Assembly: GCA_035647855.1 (NCBI GenBank)
Contig: DASRMP010000050.1
Span: 1-38,241 of the forward strand
Length of the DNA: 38,241 bases
Reading direction: 5' to 3'
DNA from: JAAZBW01 sp035647855
Lineage (GTDB): Bacteria > Actinomycetota > Actinomycetes > Actinomycetales > Actinomycetaceae
Position numbers and translations under genes: made by a program. Below, one piece after another: positions 1 through 7,969 of the stretch; position 1 is the first letter of the stretch; each line of letters begins with the position of its first letter. The notes below the pieces were generated by a model that worked only from the letters and a program-made list of their open reading frames with translations, was not told where the DNA came from and did no database searches.

Positions 1-534
1 TGCCAGTCCCGCGGCGGAGCGGCCCAACGTACCCGCGTGCGCGACGACGTCGCCCGGCCTGGCCCCCGATCGCAGTGCGGGGGTGCGATCCCCGAGGTCC
101 CCGAACGCCGTCACCGCGACGACGATGGCCTCCCCCGCAGCCAGATCACCTCCGACCACGCCGCACGCCCGCCCCAACTGGGACGTCACCTGTTCGCAGG
201 CAGCGGCCATCCCGCTTGCCAGGTCAAGCACCCACTGCACGGGCAGATCGCCCGGGATGACCAGCGAGACCACGAAACCGACCGGGACCGCTCCCATGGC
301 GGCCACGTCGGGCGCGTTCTGCATGATGGCACGCCATCCGACGTCGTAGCCGCTCGACCATGCGCGCGAGAAGTGCCCGCCTTCGACGAGGGCGTCGGTC
401 GTGACGACCACGCGAGGATCGTCGAGGCGGAGGACGGCCGCGTCGTCACCAGTGGGGACGAGGGCCCCGCCCTGGGGCAGCAACGGCGCGAACCGGGCGA
501 TCAGCTGATCCTCGGTCAGGTCACGGACGAGCAT
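1..534 (-). CDS. thiL: Thiamine-monophosphate kinase ThiL (5' part; rest lies beyond base 1)
   Basis: The minus-strand reading frame is open from here to the window edge. It encodes the N-terminal ~178 residues of ThiL, which phosphorylates thiamine monophosphate to the diphosphate cofactor in the cytoplasm. Visible family marks are the PTGDDAAVL segment that contributes to Mg-ATP binding, TTDALVEGGHF, the NAPDVAAMGA stretch and the VVGGDLAAGE segment. I chose the ATG at 534 because the protein then begins MLVRDLTEDQL, as ThiL proteins usually do. An in-frame ATG at 567 adds 11 residues but would overlap the divergent lipoprotein start at 566. ThiL next to a DUF3515 lipoprotein and ddl is a recurrent actinobacterial arrangement, including in Mycobacterium tuberculosis. 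The C-terminus is not visible. Confidence 0.93.
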   Translation of the reverse strand, partial: MLVRDLTEDQLIARFAPLLPQGGALVPTGDDAAVLRLDDPRVVVTTDALVEGGHFSRAWSSGYDVGWRAIMQNAPDVAAMGAVPVGFVVSLVIPGDLPVQWVLDLASGMAAACEQVTSQLGRACGVVGGDLAAGEAIVVAVTAFGDLGDRTPALRSGARPGDVVAHAGTLGRSAAGLA

Positions 535-553
535 TTCGGTCACCGGACCACCG

Positions 554-559
554 TACAGT
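554..559 (+). promoter_or_regulatory. Candidate -10 element for leaderless transcript of the DUF3515 gene
   Basis: The hexamer TACAGT fits the actinobacterial TANNNT -10 pattern. It ends 6 nt before the ATG at 566, so transcription would begin at or beside the start codon. No Shine-Dalgarno is visible before that ATG. This is an inference from spacing only. Confidence 0.45.
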
Positions 560-565
560 TGCGGC

Positions 566-1204
566 ATGATCACTCTGCGCCGTGACACCGCCTCACGGCG
601 TACGGCCGCCGAACGAAGACGACCTCCCGCCGCGGCACGGCGCACGGCCACCGCCTCACAGCGCACGGCCACCGGCATCGCCGCGCTCACGGCCGCACTC
701 GCGCTCGGTACCACCGCGGGCTGCGCGCGGGCGGTGCAGGTGGAGCCGGGACCCTACGCGCCGGAACCCGTGTGCGGCGAGATCCTGCTCGCCCTCCGCG
801 GTGACCGCTTCGGTTTCCCGGAGGTTCCGGTCACCGCGCAGGCGACCATGGCATGGGGCGACGGCGAGAACGCGATCGTGCTTCGTTGCGGTGTGGAACC
901 GCCCCCGCCGACAATGGACCGTTGCATCGGCGTCGAGTCCTCAGACGGCACGGTCATCGACTGGATCAATCCGGAGGCGGAGTCCGAACTGCTGCCCGAG
1001 CATGCCGACGTCGAGACGGGCTCCTGGGCGTTCATCACCTACGGCAGATACCCGGCGGTGGAGATCGTGGTGCCGGGAGCGTTGCAGATCGAGCCCGCGG
1101 ACGTGTTGCAATCGGTCGCATCCGCCGTGAGCCGTGCCCCGGCGGACCGCCACTGCGTGGGCGCCACCGAGGTCACCGGAGCCACCGAGGTCACCGGAGC
1201 GTAG
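566..1204 (+). CDS. DUF3515-family lipoprotein
   Basis: A 212-residue exported protein. An unusually long, Arg/Thr-rich n-region of ~36 residues precedes a hydrophobic segment and a lipobox-like TAGC with the cysteine near residue 54, so it should be a lipoprotein on the outer face of the membrane. The mature part, starting PYAPEPVCGEIL, with conserved Cys pairs, matches DUF3515 proteins, which have no established function. It is divergent from thiL and convergent with ddl, the usual actinobacterial neighbourhood. The last residues are a duplicated GATEVT, encoded by an 18-bp tandem repeat just before the stop. The ATG has no clear ribosome site and a -10-like TACAGT lies 6 nt upstream, suggesting a leaderless mRNA. 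Confidence 0.85.
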   Translation: MITLRRDTASRRTAAERRRPPAAARRTATASQRTATGIAALTAALALGTTAGCARAVQVEPGPYAPEPVCGEILLALRGDRFGFPEVPVTAQATMAWGDGENAIVLRCGVEPPPPTMDRCIGVESSDGTVIDWINPEAESELLPEHADVETGSWAFITYGRYPAVEIVVPGALQIEPADVLQSVASAVSRAPADRHCVGATEVTGATEVTGA

Positions 1205-1256
1205 TTCAACCGCCAAACCGCGACTCGAATGCACATCTAGCGTGTCCGCGCACCGC

Positions 1257-2366
1257 TCAGCGCAGCCCGAGAGGCCTCTCCATCGCCAACTCGATCAACT
1301 CGGTCAGCAGTTCGGGATACGGCATCCCCGCGACCGACCACATGGTCGGGAACATCGAGATCGGCGTGAAGCCGGGCATCGTGTTGACCTCGTTGATGAC
1401 GGCGCCGTGACCGGGGTCCCAGAAGAAGTCCACCCGCGCGAGGCCCTCGCAGCACAGCGCCTCGAACGCCCTCGCGGCGAGCGCCTGCATCTCCGCCACG
1501 GCCTCGTCCGGGAGGTCCGCCGGGCAGGCGAGCGCGGCGCCGTCGGGAGAGAAGTACTTCGTCTCGTAGTCGTAGAACTCCGCCTGGTCGCGATCCACGA
1601 TGATCTCGCCGAGCGGCGCGGTGCGGGGCGGGCCGTCACCCCTGCCCTGCAGCACGCCGCACTCGATCTCGCGGCCCGGCATGCCATCCTCGATGAGCAC
1701 CCTAGGGTCGTGGATCTGGGCGGCCTCGATCGCGGCCGGGACGTCCTCGAGCCGCTCCACGCGGGAGATGCCGAGCGACGAGCCCGCGCGCGCCGGCTTC
1801 ACGAACACCGGGAAGTGCAGGGCGGCGACGGCGTCGAGAATCGTTGCGGGATCGGTGCGCCAGAGGCGCGGAGTCGCGATGACGTACGGCGCGATCGGTA
1901 GCCCCGCGGCTGCGAGGGCCACCTTCATGTAGTGCTTGTCCATGCCGACTGCGCTGGACAGCACGCCGGAACCCACGTATCGCACGGCGCCCATCTCGAA
2001 CAGGCCCTGGATCGTGCCGTCCTCACCGAATGGCCCGTGCAGGAGAGGGAAGACCACGTCCACCTCATCCAGGTCCCGCGGGACCTGGCCGGGCGAGGTG
2101 ATCGCGAGCCGGCCCGAGCCCTGGTCGAACGTCACGCTCACCGACTCCTCCGCCGATGGGACCTCGGCGAGGCCTCCTTCGATCGCGGCGGGGTCGTCCG
2201 GCGCGGAGACCCACTGCCCGTCACGCGTGATGCCGATCGGGATCACGTCGAATCGTTCGCGGTCTATCTCGCGCAGCACGCCCGCCGCAGTCGCGCAGGA
2301 GATGGAATGCTCACCGGAGCGACCGCCGAAAACCACGGCGACGCGCACTCGATTGTTCTCGCTCAT
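1257..2366 (-). CDS. ddl: D-alanine--D-alanine ligase
   Basis: A 369-residue cytoplasmic ATP-grasp enzyme that joins two D-alanines for the end of the peptidoglycan stem peptide. The N-terminus has VVFGGRSGEHSIS. The ATP-grasp fold shows VFVKPARAGSSLG, EIECGVL, and near the C-terminus ARVDFFWD followed by VINEVNTMPGFT, which carries the Mg-binding Glu and Asn. Length is normal for the family. The ATG at 2366 has an AGGG about 10 nt upstream. It is the last gene of a minus-strand run murA-plsC-gpsA-ddl, separated from gpsA by 117 bp, so it may also have its own promoter. It converges on the DUF3515 gene with a 52-bp gap in which I see no strong terminator. Confidence 0.97.
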   Translation of the reverse strand: MSENNRVRVAVVFGGRSGEHSISCATAAGVLREIDRERFDVIPIGITRDGQWVSAPDDPAAIEGGLAEVPSAEESVSVTFDQGSGRLAITSPGQVPRDLDEVDVVFPLLHGPFGEDGTIQGLFEMGAVRYVGSGVLSSAVGMDKHYMKVALAAAGLPIAPYVIATPRLWRTDPATILDAVAALHFPVFVKPARAGSSLGISRVERLEDVPAAIEAAQIHDPRVLIEDGMPGREIECGVLQGRGDGPPRTAPLGEIIVDRDQAEFYDYETKYFSPDGAALACPADLPDEAVAEMQALAARAFEALCCEGLARVDFFWDPGHGAVINEVNTMPGFTPISMFPTMWSVAGMPYPELLTELIELAMERPLGLR

Positions 2367-2483
2367 CGCCGTTCACCCTACCGCCGTGGCGGTCCATTCC
2401 CCGGGCGGCCACCCCGTCTGTCACATCACATCAACGTGCAGGTCGACGGCGCGCACCCTCGCCGTCCTGACGGAGGTCGCAGC

Positions 2484-3479
2484 TCAGTCGCGCTCGTCCT
2501 TGCGCGGCCGGGAGAGCAGCATCCGCGTCATTTCGTCGACCGAGATTCCGCCGTACAACACCGCGACGACTGCCCGCGTGATCGGCATGTCAACCCCGAG
2601 CGATTCTGCGAGGTGTGCCACGGATCGGCACGATTTCGCGCCCTCGGCGGTACCTCCCGTCGCGACGAGTGCCTCCTCGAATCCCATGCCCTCACCGATG
2701 TGGCGGCCGAGCCGGTGGTTACGGGAGAGCCGCGAGGCGCAGGTGGCAACGAGGTCGCCCATCCCCGCAAGCCCTGCCATCGTCTCGCGTTCCCCTCCGA
2801 GAGCGAGCGCGAGCCGCGTGATCTCGGCGAGGCCGCGCGTGATCAGGGTGGCCGTGGTGTTGTCGCCGTACCCCTTGCCCGCCGCCATCCCGACGGCGAG
2901 CGCGATCACGTTCTTCACTGCGCCCGCAAGTTCGACCCCGATCACATCGTCAGTGACGTAGGGCCGGAAGTAGCTCGTGGCCACGAGCCGGGCCACGCTC
3001 CTCGCGCGCTCGATGTCCGTGCACGCGAGCACCGAGGCGGCGGGTTGCCCCGCGGCGATCTCGCGGGAGAGGTTGGGGCCGGACAGCACCACGAATCGCT
3101 CGGGCGGCAGTCCCAGCACCTCCGTGAGCACCTCGCCCATGCGCTTGTCCGTGCCGAGTTCGATGCCCTTCATGAGGGAGACGACGACGGAGTCCTCCCT
3201 GACCTGGTCCGCGACGCCGGCGAGGGTCTCTCGCACGACCTGCGAAGGCAGTGCCACGATCAGCGTCGAGGATTCGCGAAGTGTCGCCGGCAGGTCGTCC
3301 GACGCCGTGACGCGCTCGGGAAGGGCGAGACCTGGGGCGTAGGCCTCGTTGGTGTGCTTCTCGTTGATCTCACGGACGACGGCGGGATCGCGGCCCCACA
3401 CGACGACATCGCTCCCGGCGTCCGCGACCACTTTGGCCATAGTGGTGCCCCAGGCACCCGCGCCGATGATCGCGATCAC
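2484..3479 (-). CDS. gpsA: Glycerol-3-phosphate dehydrogenase [NAD(P)+]
   Basis: A 331-residue cytoplasmic enzyme that reduces dihydroxyacetone phosphate to sn-glycerol 3-phosphate for phospholipid synthesis. The dinucleotide-binding GAGAWG is at residues 6-11, the catalytic Lys at about 189 (AGAVKN), and the family stretch AAGKGYGDNT follows. The start is GTG at 3479. It overlaps the plsC stop as GTGA, so translation is probably coupled. PlsC uses an acylated form of the product of this enzyme, so the two genes serve the same pathway. Confidence 0.97.
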   Translation of the reverse strand: MIAIIGAGAWGTTMAKVVADAGSDVVVWGRDPAVVREINEKHTNEAYAPGLALPERVTASDDLPATLRESSTLIVALPSQVVRETLAGVADQVREDSVVVSLMKGIELGTDKRMGEVLTEVLGLPPERFVVLSGPNLSREIAAGQPAASVLACTDIERARSVARLVATSYFRPYVTDDVIGVELAGAVKNVIALAVGMAAGKGYGDNTTATLITRGLAEITRLALALGGERETMAGLAGMGDLVATCASRLSRNHRLGRHIGEGMGFEEALVATGGTAEGAKSCRSVAHLAESLGVDMPITRAVVAVLYGGISVDEMTRMLLSRPRKDERD

Positions 3480-4312
3480 GAGATGTGCTCGCGCCGGAGA
3501 CCGAGGCGGCCCAGGACGCGTCCGAGCAGCGAATCCGCCCGCTGATCGGCTCGGATCTTGGCACTCTCCGCCTTGAGAGCCTCCCTCATGTCACCATCAA
3601 TCCTGATGTTCCAGACGTGCTCTGGGGGCGTCTCGCCGCGGATTTCACCGAGCATCCCGCGGAGCTGATGCATGATGCGGTCGGTCGCCTCGCGCAGCAC
3701 GGTCCCTGTGAGGGGCTGGTCAGCGAAATCGGACAGATCAACGGGTGGCCCCGCGACGACGTCGACTCGCTGCGGCTTCAGCGTGACGAGGCGTCCGGAG
3801 TGACGCGGCATCAGCCGGTGGGCGCCCCACTGCGCGATCGGGATCACAGGGACCCCGCTCTCGAGCGCGAGCCGCGCCGCGCCGGTCTTGCCGTGCATCG
3901 GCCAGCCGTCCGGATCGTGCGTGAGCGTGCCCTCCGGGAAGATGCCGATCACCTCACCCCGCGCCAACGCCTCCTTCGCGGCGGCGAGCGAGTCGCCCGC
4001 CTTCTTGGTCCCCCGCTCGACCGGAATCATTCCGGCCGAGGTGATGACCCTGCGGAAGATCGGCACCTCGAACAGTTCGGACTTGGTGAGGATCTTGACG
4101 GGCACATCGTGGTCCACCATGTAGTGCGCGAACGTGATGGGATCGGCGTTCGTGACGTGGTTCGCGACCGCGATGTAGGCGCCCTCCGGCGGAAGGTTCT
4201 CGGATCCTGCCCAGTGTCTCTCCGTGAGCCGCATTATCACCGGCCGGAGGACCGCCCTGGCGAATCGATAACCCGCAGGGACAGTGCGCCCTTCCGCCGG
4301 CTTCATGCGCAT
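3476..4312 (-). CDS. plsC: 1-acyl-sn-glycerol-3-phosphate acyltransferase (PlsC family)
   Basis: A 278-residue membrane-associated acyltransferase that would convert lysophosphatidic acid to phosphatidic acid. The HX4D catalytic motif is NHVTNAD with His52 and Asp57. The substrate-binding FPEGT motif is at about residues 125-129, and VPVIPIAQWG is the fourth conserved block. The reading frame is open further upstream, but I place the start at ATG 4312 because AAGGAAG lies 7 nt before it and it begins just after the murA stop; ATG 4306 is a second option. It is sandwiched between murA and gpsA with coupled junctions. The charged C-terminal tail of ~60 residues is not part of the core fold. Confidence 0.93.
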   Translation of the reverse strand: MRMKPAEGRTVPAGYRFARAVLRPVIMRLTERHWAGSENLPPEGAYIAVANHVTNADPITFAHYMVDHDVPVKILTKSELFEVPIFRRVITSAGMIPVERGTKKAGDSLAAAKEALARGEVIGIFPEGTLTHDPDGWPMHGKTGAARLALESGVPVIPIAQWGAHRLMPRHSGRLVTLKPQRVDVVAGPPVDLSDFADQPLTGTVLREATDRIMHQLRGMLGEIRGETPPEHVWNIRIDGDMREALKAESAKIRADQRADSLLGRVLGRLGLRREHIS

Positions 4313-4314
4313 GG

Positions 4315-5634
4315 TCAGTCTTCCTTCTCTACGACGGCGCCCAGCGCGCGGAGCTTGCGCATGAAGTGCTCGTAGCCGCGGTTGATCTGGCCAATGCCGG
4401 AGACACGGCTCACGCCGTCGGCAGACAGCGCCGCGATGAGGTGGGAGAAACCGCCACGGAGGTCCGGCACAACGATGTCCGCCGCGGTCAGGGGCGTGGG
4501 CCCGGAGATGACGGCGGAGTGGTAGAAGTTCCGCTGGCCGAACCGGCACTGCAGCCCGCCGAGGCACTCACGGTAGACCTGGATCTGGGCGCCCATGCGG
4601 TTCAGCGCCTCGGTGAACCCGAAACGGTTCTCGTAGACGGTCTCGTGCACGATCGACAATCCGTTGGCCTGCGTCAGAGCCACCACCATGGGCTGCTGCC
4701 AGTCAGTCATGAAGCCCGGGTGGACGTCGGTCTCGAGGACGATCGAGTTCAGATCGCCGCCCGGGTGGTAGAAGCGGATGCCCTCATCGGTGATATCGAA
4801 GGCGCCGCCCACCTTCCGGTACGTGTTGAGGAAGGTCATCATGTCCGGCTGCTCGAGGCCACGGATGAACAGATCGCCCTTGGTGGCCAGCGCGGCAGAG
4901 GCCCACGAGGCACCCTCTATCCGGTCCGGCAGAGCAGTGTGTTCGTAGCCGACGAGCCGCTCCACGCCCTCGATCCGGATCGTGCGGTCCGTGTCCACGG
5001 AGATGATGGCGCCCATCTTCTGCAGCACGGCGATGAGATCCATGATCTCGGGTTCCGTGGCGGCGTTGGTGAGCTCGGTGATGCCTTCGGCCCGCACGGC
5101 GGTCAGCAGCGTCTGCTCGGTGGCGCCCACGGACGGGTACGGCAGCTGCACCTTGGTGCCGCGCAGGCCCTTCGGCGCGGTGATGTGGATGCCGCGGGCG
5201 GTCTTGTCCACGATGGCGCCGAAGTCGCGCAGGATCTGCAGGTGGAAGTCGATGGGCCGATCACCGATGTGGCATCCGCCGAGGTCCGGGATGAACGCCT
5301 CGCCGAGGCGGTGGAGCAACGGCCCGCAGAACAGGATCGGAATGCGCGAGGAGCCCGCGAGTGCGTCGATGTCCCGCACGTGCGCGGACTCGGCATTGGA
5401 GGTGTCGAAGTAGAGGACACCCTTGCCCTCGTCGTACTCGACGCTCACCCCGTGCAGCCGCAGCAGGTCCGCGACGACGTCGACGTCGCGAATCAGTGGG
5501 ACGTTCCGGAGGACCGACGGCGTTTCACCAAGCAGCGCCGCCACCATGGCCTTCGAGACGAAATTCTTCGCTCCACGAACAGTGATCTCGCCCCTGAGAG
5601 GCGTGCCCCCCGTGACGCGCAAAACGTCGGTCAT
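4315..5634 (-). CDS. murA: UDP-N-acetylglucosamine 1-carboxyvinyltransferase
   Basis: A 439-residue enolpyruvyl transferase that adds PEP to UDP-GlcNAc, the first committed step of peptidoglycan synthesis. The loop with the reactive cysteine reads GGCHIGDRP, Cys121, so the protein should be of the fosfomycin-targetable type. Lys23 in GAKNF and Arg97 in SSRIP match conserved substrate-binding positions, and the conserved catalytic Asp lies in GFMTDWQQP. Length is slightly above the usual ~420. The ATG at 5634 has AAGGGA 7 nt upstream. It heads the minus-strand run leading to plsC, gpsA and ddl. A small perfect hairpin, TGCCCG-AA-CGGGCA, lies in the leader at 5657-5670. Confidence 0.96.
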   Translation of the reverse strand: MTDVLRVTGGTPLRGEITVRGAKNFVSKAMVAALLGETPSVLRNVPLIRDVDVVADLLRLHGVSVEYDEGKGVLYFDTSNAESAHVRDIDALAGSSRIPILFCGPLLHRLGEAFIPDLGGCHIGDRPIDFHLQILRDFGAIVDKTARGIHITAPKGLRGTKVQLPYPSVGATEQTLLTAVRAEGITELTNAATEPEIMDLIAVLQKMGAIISVDTDRTIRIEGVERLVGYEHTALPDRIEGASWASAALATKGDLFIRGLEQPDMMTFLNTYRKVGGAFDITDEGIRFYHPGGDLNSIVLETDVHPGFMTDWQQPMVVALTQANGLSIVHETVYENRFGFTEALNRMGAQIQVYRECLGGLQCRFGQRNFYHSAVISGPTPLTAADIVVPDLRGGFSHLIAALSADGVSRVSGIGQINRGYEHFMRKLRALGAVVEKED

Positions 5635-5812
5635 TTGCGGCTCCCTTCCTCCGTGCCCGAACGGGCATGCCCAAAACTCTGGGGACAGGAATCCAGGATA
5701 CGTCCGAACACTAAGGCAGCGGTGAGACCCTCACCACGGCATTTCCCGATTTCGCGTCCCGGGGCGTCCGCAGCCGTCTCCGAGGGCCGATAATCCGAGG
5801 GGCCATAACGGG

Positions 5813-6451
5813 TCAGCCGAGAGGCCGGGCCGGTACGACTTCCTCCTTGGGGAGGTTTCTCGCCGGAAGCGTCCTCGGCAGGCGCGCCGAACGGTTCTGC
5901 TCGAACTCGGCGATGGCGTCGGCCTGTTTGAGGGTCAACGAGATGTCGTCGAGGCCCTCCATCAGGCGCCAGCGGGTGTAATCGTCGATCTCGAAGGATG
6001 TGACGAAACTCCCAGCCTTGACGGAGCGGGCCGCGAGGTCAACGGCCACCTCGGTGCCGGGTTCGGACTCGAGGATCTTCCAGAGCTGCTCGGCGTCCTC
6101 GTGCGAGATGACGCCGGCCACCAGGCCCTGTTTGCCCGAGTTGCTGCGGAAGATATCGCCGAAGCTGGGAGCGAGGACCACGCGGAAGCCGTAGTCCTTC
6201 AGCGCCCAGACGGCGTGCTCACGCGAGGAGCCGGTTCCGAAGTTGGCTCCTGCCACGAGCACCGAGCCGCTCGCGTACGCGCCCTTGTTGAGCACGAAGT
6301 CCGGGTCTCCGCGCCACGCGGCGAAGAGCGCGTCATCGAAACCGGTCCGCGTGATCCGCTTGAGGTAGACCGCCGGAATGATCTGGTCCGTGTCGACGTC
6401 GGAGCGACGCAGCGGCACGCCGATTCCCGTGTGGGTGACGAACTTCTCCAT
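5813..6451 (-). CDS. leuD: 3-isopropylmalate dehydratase small subunit
   Basis: A 212-residue subunit of the leucine-pathway isomerase that converts 2-isopropylmalate to 3-isopropylmalate with LeuC. Family marks are VDTDQIIPAVYLKR, the FGTGSSREHA loop that completes the active site, and FRSNSGKQGL. The frame is open further upstream, but the ATG at 6451 has AAGGAG 9 nt before it and begins 13 bp after the leuC stop, so I use it. The C-terminal ~20 residues after QNRSARLP extend a little beyond most homologues. It is translated from the leuC transcript. Confidence 0.97.
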   Translation of the reverse strand: MEKFVTHTGIGVPLRRSDVDTDQIIPAVYLKRITRTGFDDALFAAWRGDPDFVLNKGAYASGSVLVAGANFGTGSSREHAVWALKDYGFRVVLAPSFGDIFRSNSGKQGLVAGVISHEDAEQLWKILESEPGTEVAVDLAARSVKAGSFVTSFEIDDYTRWRLMEGLDDISLTLKQADAIAEFEQNRSARLPRTLPARNLPKEEVVPARPLG

Positions 6452-6464
6452 GGCGAATCGCTCC

Positions 6465-7904
6465 TTACGCTGCGGTGGTCGAAATGGACGCGGGGTCGAC
6501 CGGGTCAAGATCCCCTGGCGACGAGATGGTGCCACGCACCGCCGTCGCCGCAGCGACGACGGGTGAGACGAGATGGGTGCGCCCGCCCTTGCCCTGGCGT
6601 CCCTCGAAGTTGCGGTTCGAGGTGGACGCGGCGCGCTCGCCGGGAGCGAGCTGGTCCGGGTTCATGCCGAGGCACATGGAGCAGCCGGCGTTGCGCCACT
6701 CGGCGCCGAAGCCGAGGACGATCTTGTCAAGGCCCTCGGCCTCCGCCTGTAGGCGCACCCGCGCGGAACCGGGCACCACGAGGACGCGGACATCGGGGTG
6801 TTTGGTGCGGCCCTGGATCACCGACGTGAATGCGCGCAGGTCCTCGATGCGGCCGTTGGTGCACGAGCCCATGAACACGGTGTCCACGGCGATCTCGCGC
6901 AGCGGCGTGCCCGGTGTCAGCGCCATGTACTCGAGGGCGCGCTCGGCGGCCTGGCGGGCGGACTCGTCGGCGATGTCGACCGGGTCCGGGACGGAGCCGG
7001 AGAGCGGCAGCCCCTGACCCGGGTTGGTGCCCCAGGTGACGAAGGGCTCGATGTCCTCCGCCTTCAGCACCACCTCGGCGTCGAAGACGGCGTCGTCGTC
7101 GGAGCGGAGAGTCGACCAGTCTGCGACGGCGGCGTCCCATTCCTCGCCCTCGGGAGCGTGAGGGCGGCCCTTGATGTACTCGAAAGTGGTCTCGTCGGGG
7201 GCGATCATGCCCGCCCGCGCGCCGGCCTCGATCGACATGTTGCAGATCGTCATCCGGCCCTCCATGGAGAGCTTCCGGATGGCCTCACCGCGGTACTCGA
7301 TCACGTAGCCCTGACCACCGCCGGTGCCGATCTTCGCGATGATCGCGAGGATGATGTCCTTCGCGGAGGATCCTTCGGGCAGTTCTCCGTCAATGGTGAT
7401 GGCCATGGTCTTGAACGGCGTGATGGGCAGCGTCTGGGTGGCCAGCACGTGCTCGACCTCCGACGTCCCGATACCCCAGGCCAGCGCGCCGAACGCGCCG
7501 TGGGTGGAGGTGTGCGAATCGCCGCAGACGACGGTGAGGCCGGGCTGCGTCAGCCCGAGCTGCGGACCGACCACGTGCACGATCCCCTGGTCCGCGTCAC
7601 CCAGCGAGTGCAGCCGGACACCGAACTCCTCGCAGTTGTTCCGGAGCGTCTCGATCTGCTTGCGTGAGGTCGGTTCGGCGATCGGGAGGTCGATGTTGAG
7701 AGTCGGGGTGTTGTGGTCCTCGGTCGCGATCGTGAGGTCCGGGCGGCGCACCGTGCGGCCTGCGAGCCGGAGGCCTTCAAACGCCTGCGGGCTCGTGACC
7801 TCGTGTACGAGATGCAGGTCGATGTACAGCAGGTCCGGTTCCCCGTTTGTCCCCCTGCGCACGACGTGGCGTTCCCACACCTTCTCGGCGAGTGTGCCGC
7901 TCAT
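6465..7904 (-). CDS. leuC: 3-isopropylmalate dehydratase large subunit
   Basis: A 479-residue aconitase-superfamily protein carrying the 4Fe-4S cluster of isopropylmalate isomerase, in leucine biosynthesis. The cluster ligands are Cys348 (GSCTNGR), Cys408 and Cys411 (CSMC). VCGDSHTSTHGAFGA is the other signature stretch. I place the start at ATG 7904, where GGAG sits 7 nt upstream and the protein begins MSGTLAEKVW; the open frame continues to 7940 across the operator and is probably not translated there. It is the first gene of leuC-leuD, divergent from ndgR across a 65-bp gap with a perfect inverted repeat. Confidence 0.97.
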   Translation of the reverse strand: MSGTLAEKVWERHVVRRGTNGEPDLLYIDLHLVHEVTSPQAFEGLRLAGRTVRRPDLTIATEDHNTPTLNIDLPIAEPTSRKQIETLRNNCEEFGVRLHSLGDADQGIVHVVGPQLGLTQPGLTVVCGDSHTSTHGAFGALAWGIGTSEVEHVLATQTLPITPFKTMAITIDGELPEGSSAKDIILAIIAKIGTGGGQGYVIEYRGEAIRKLSMEGRMTICNMSIEAGARAGMIAPDETTFEYIKGRPHAPEGEEWDAAVADWSTLRSDDDAVFDAEVVLKAEDIEPFVTWGTNPGQGLPLSGSVPDPVDIADESARQAAERALEYMALTPGTPLREIAVDTVFMGSCTNGRIEDLRAFTSVIQGRTKHPDVRVLVVPGSARVRLQAEAEGLDKIVLGFGAEWRNAGCSMCLGMNPDQLAPGERAASTSNRNFEGRQGKGGRTHLVSPVVAAATAVRGTISSPGDLDPVDPASISTTAA

Positions 7905-7934
7905 CTCAGATCTCCAATGTGTCTCATATGTTGG

Positions 7935-7959
7935 TTGCATCTCACGCTATGAGATGCAA
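7935..7959. promoter_or_regulatory. Perfect inverted repeat, likely NdgR/LtbR operator between leuC and ndgR
   Basis: The arms TTGCATCTCA and TGAGATGCAA are perfect 10-bp complements separated by 5 bp (CGCTA). The site lies in the 65-bp divergent gap, 31 bp upstream of leuC and 11 bp before the ndgR ATG. IclR-family regulators bind such palindromes, and NdgR/LtbR proteins are known to control leuCD, so autoregulation plus leuCD control is the likely role. A half-site-like GTCTCAT follows at 7921-7927. Confidence 0.75.
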
Positions 7960-7969
7960 GTATCGAGCT

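Noticed and set aside
5657..5670. TGCCCG-AA-CGGGCA hairpin as a riboswitch or attenuator of murA
   Set aside because: Only a 6-bp stem with no alternative pairing visible; noted in the murA entry but not called.
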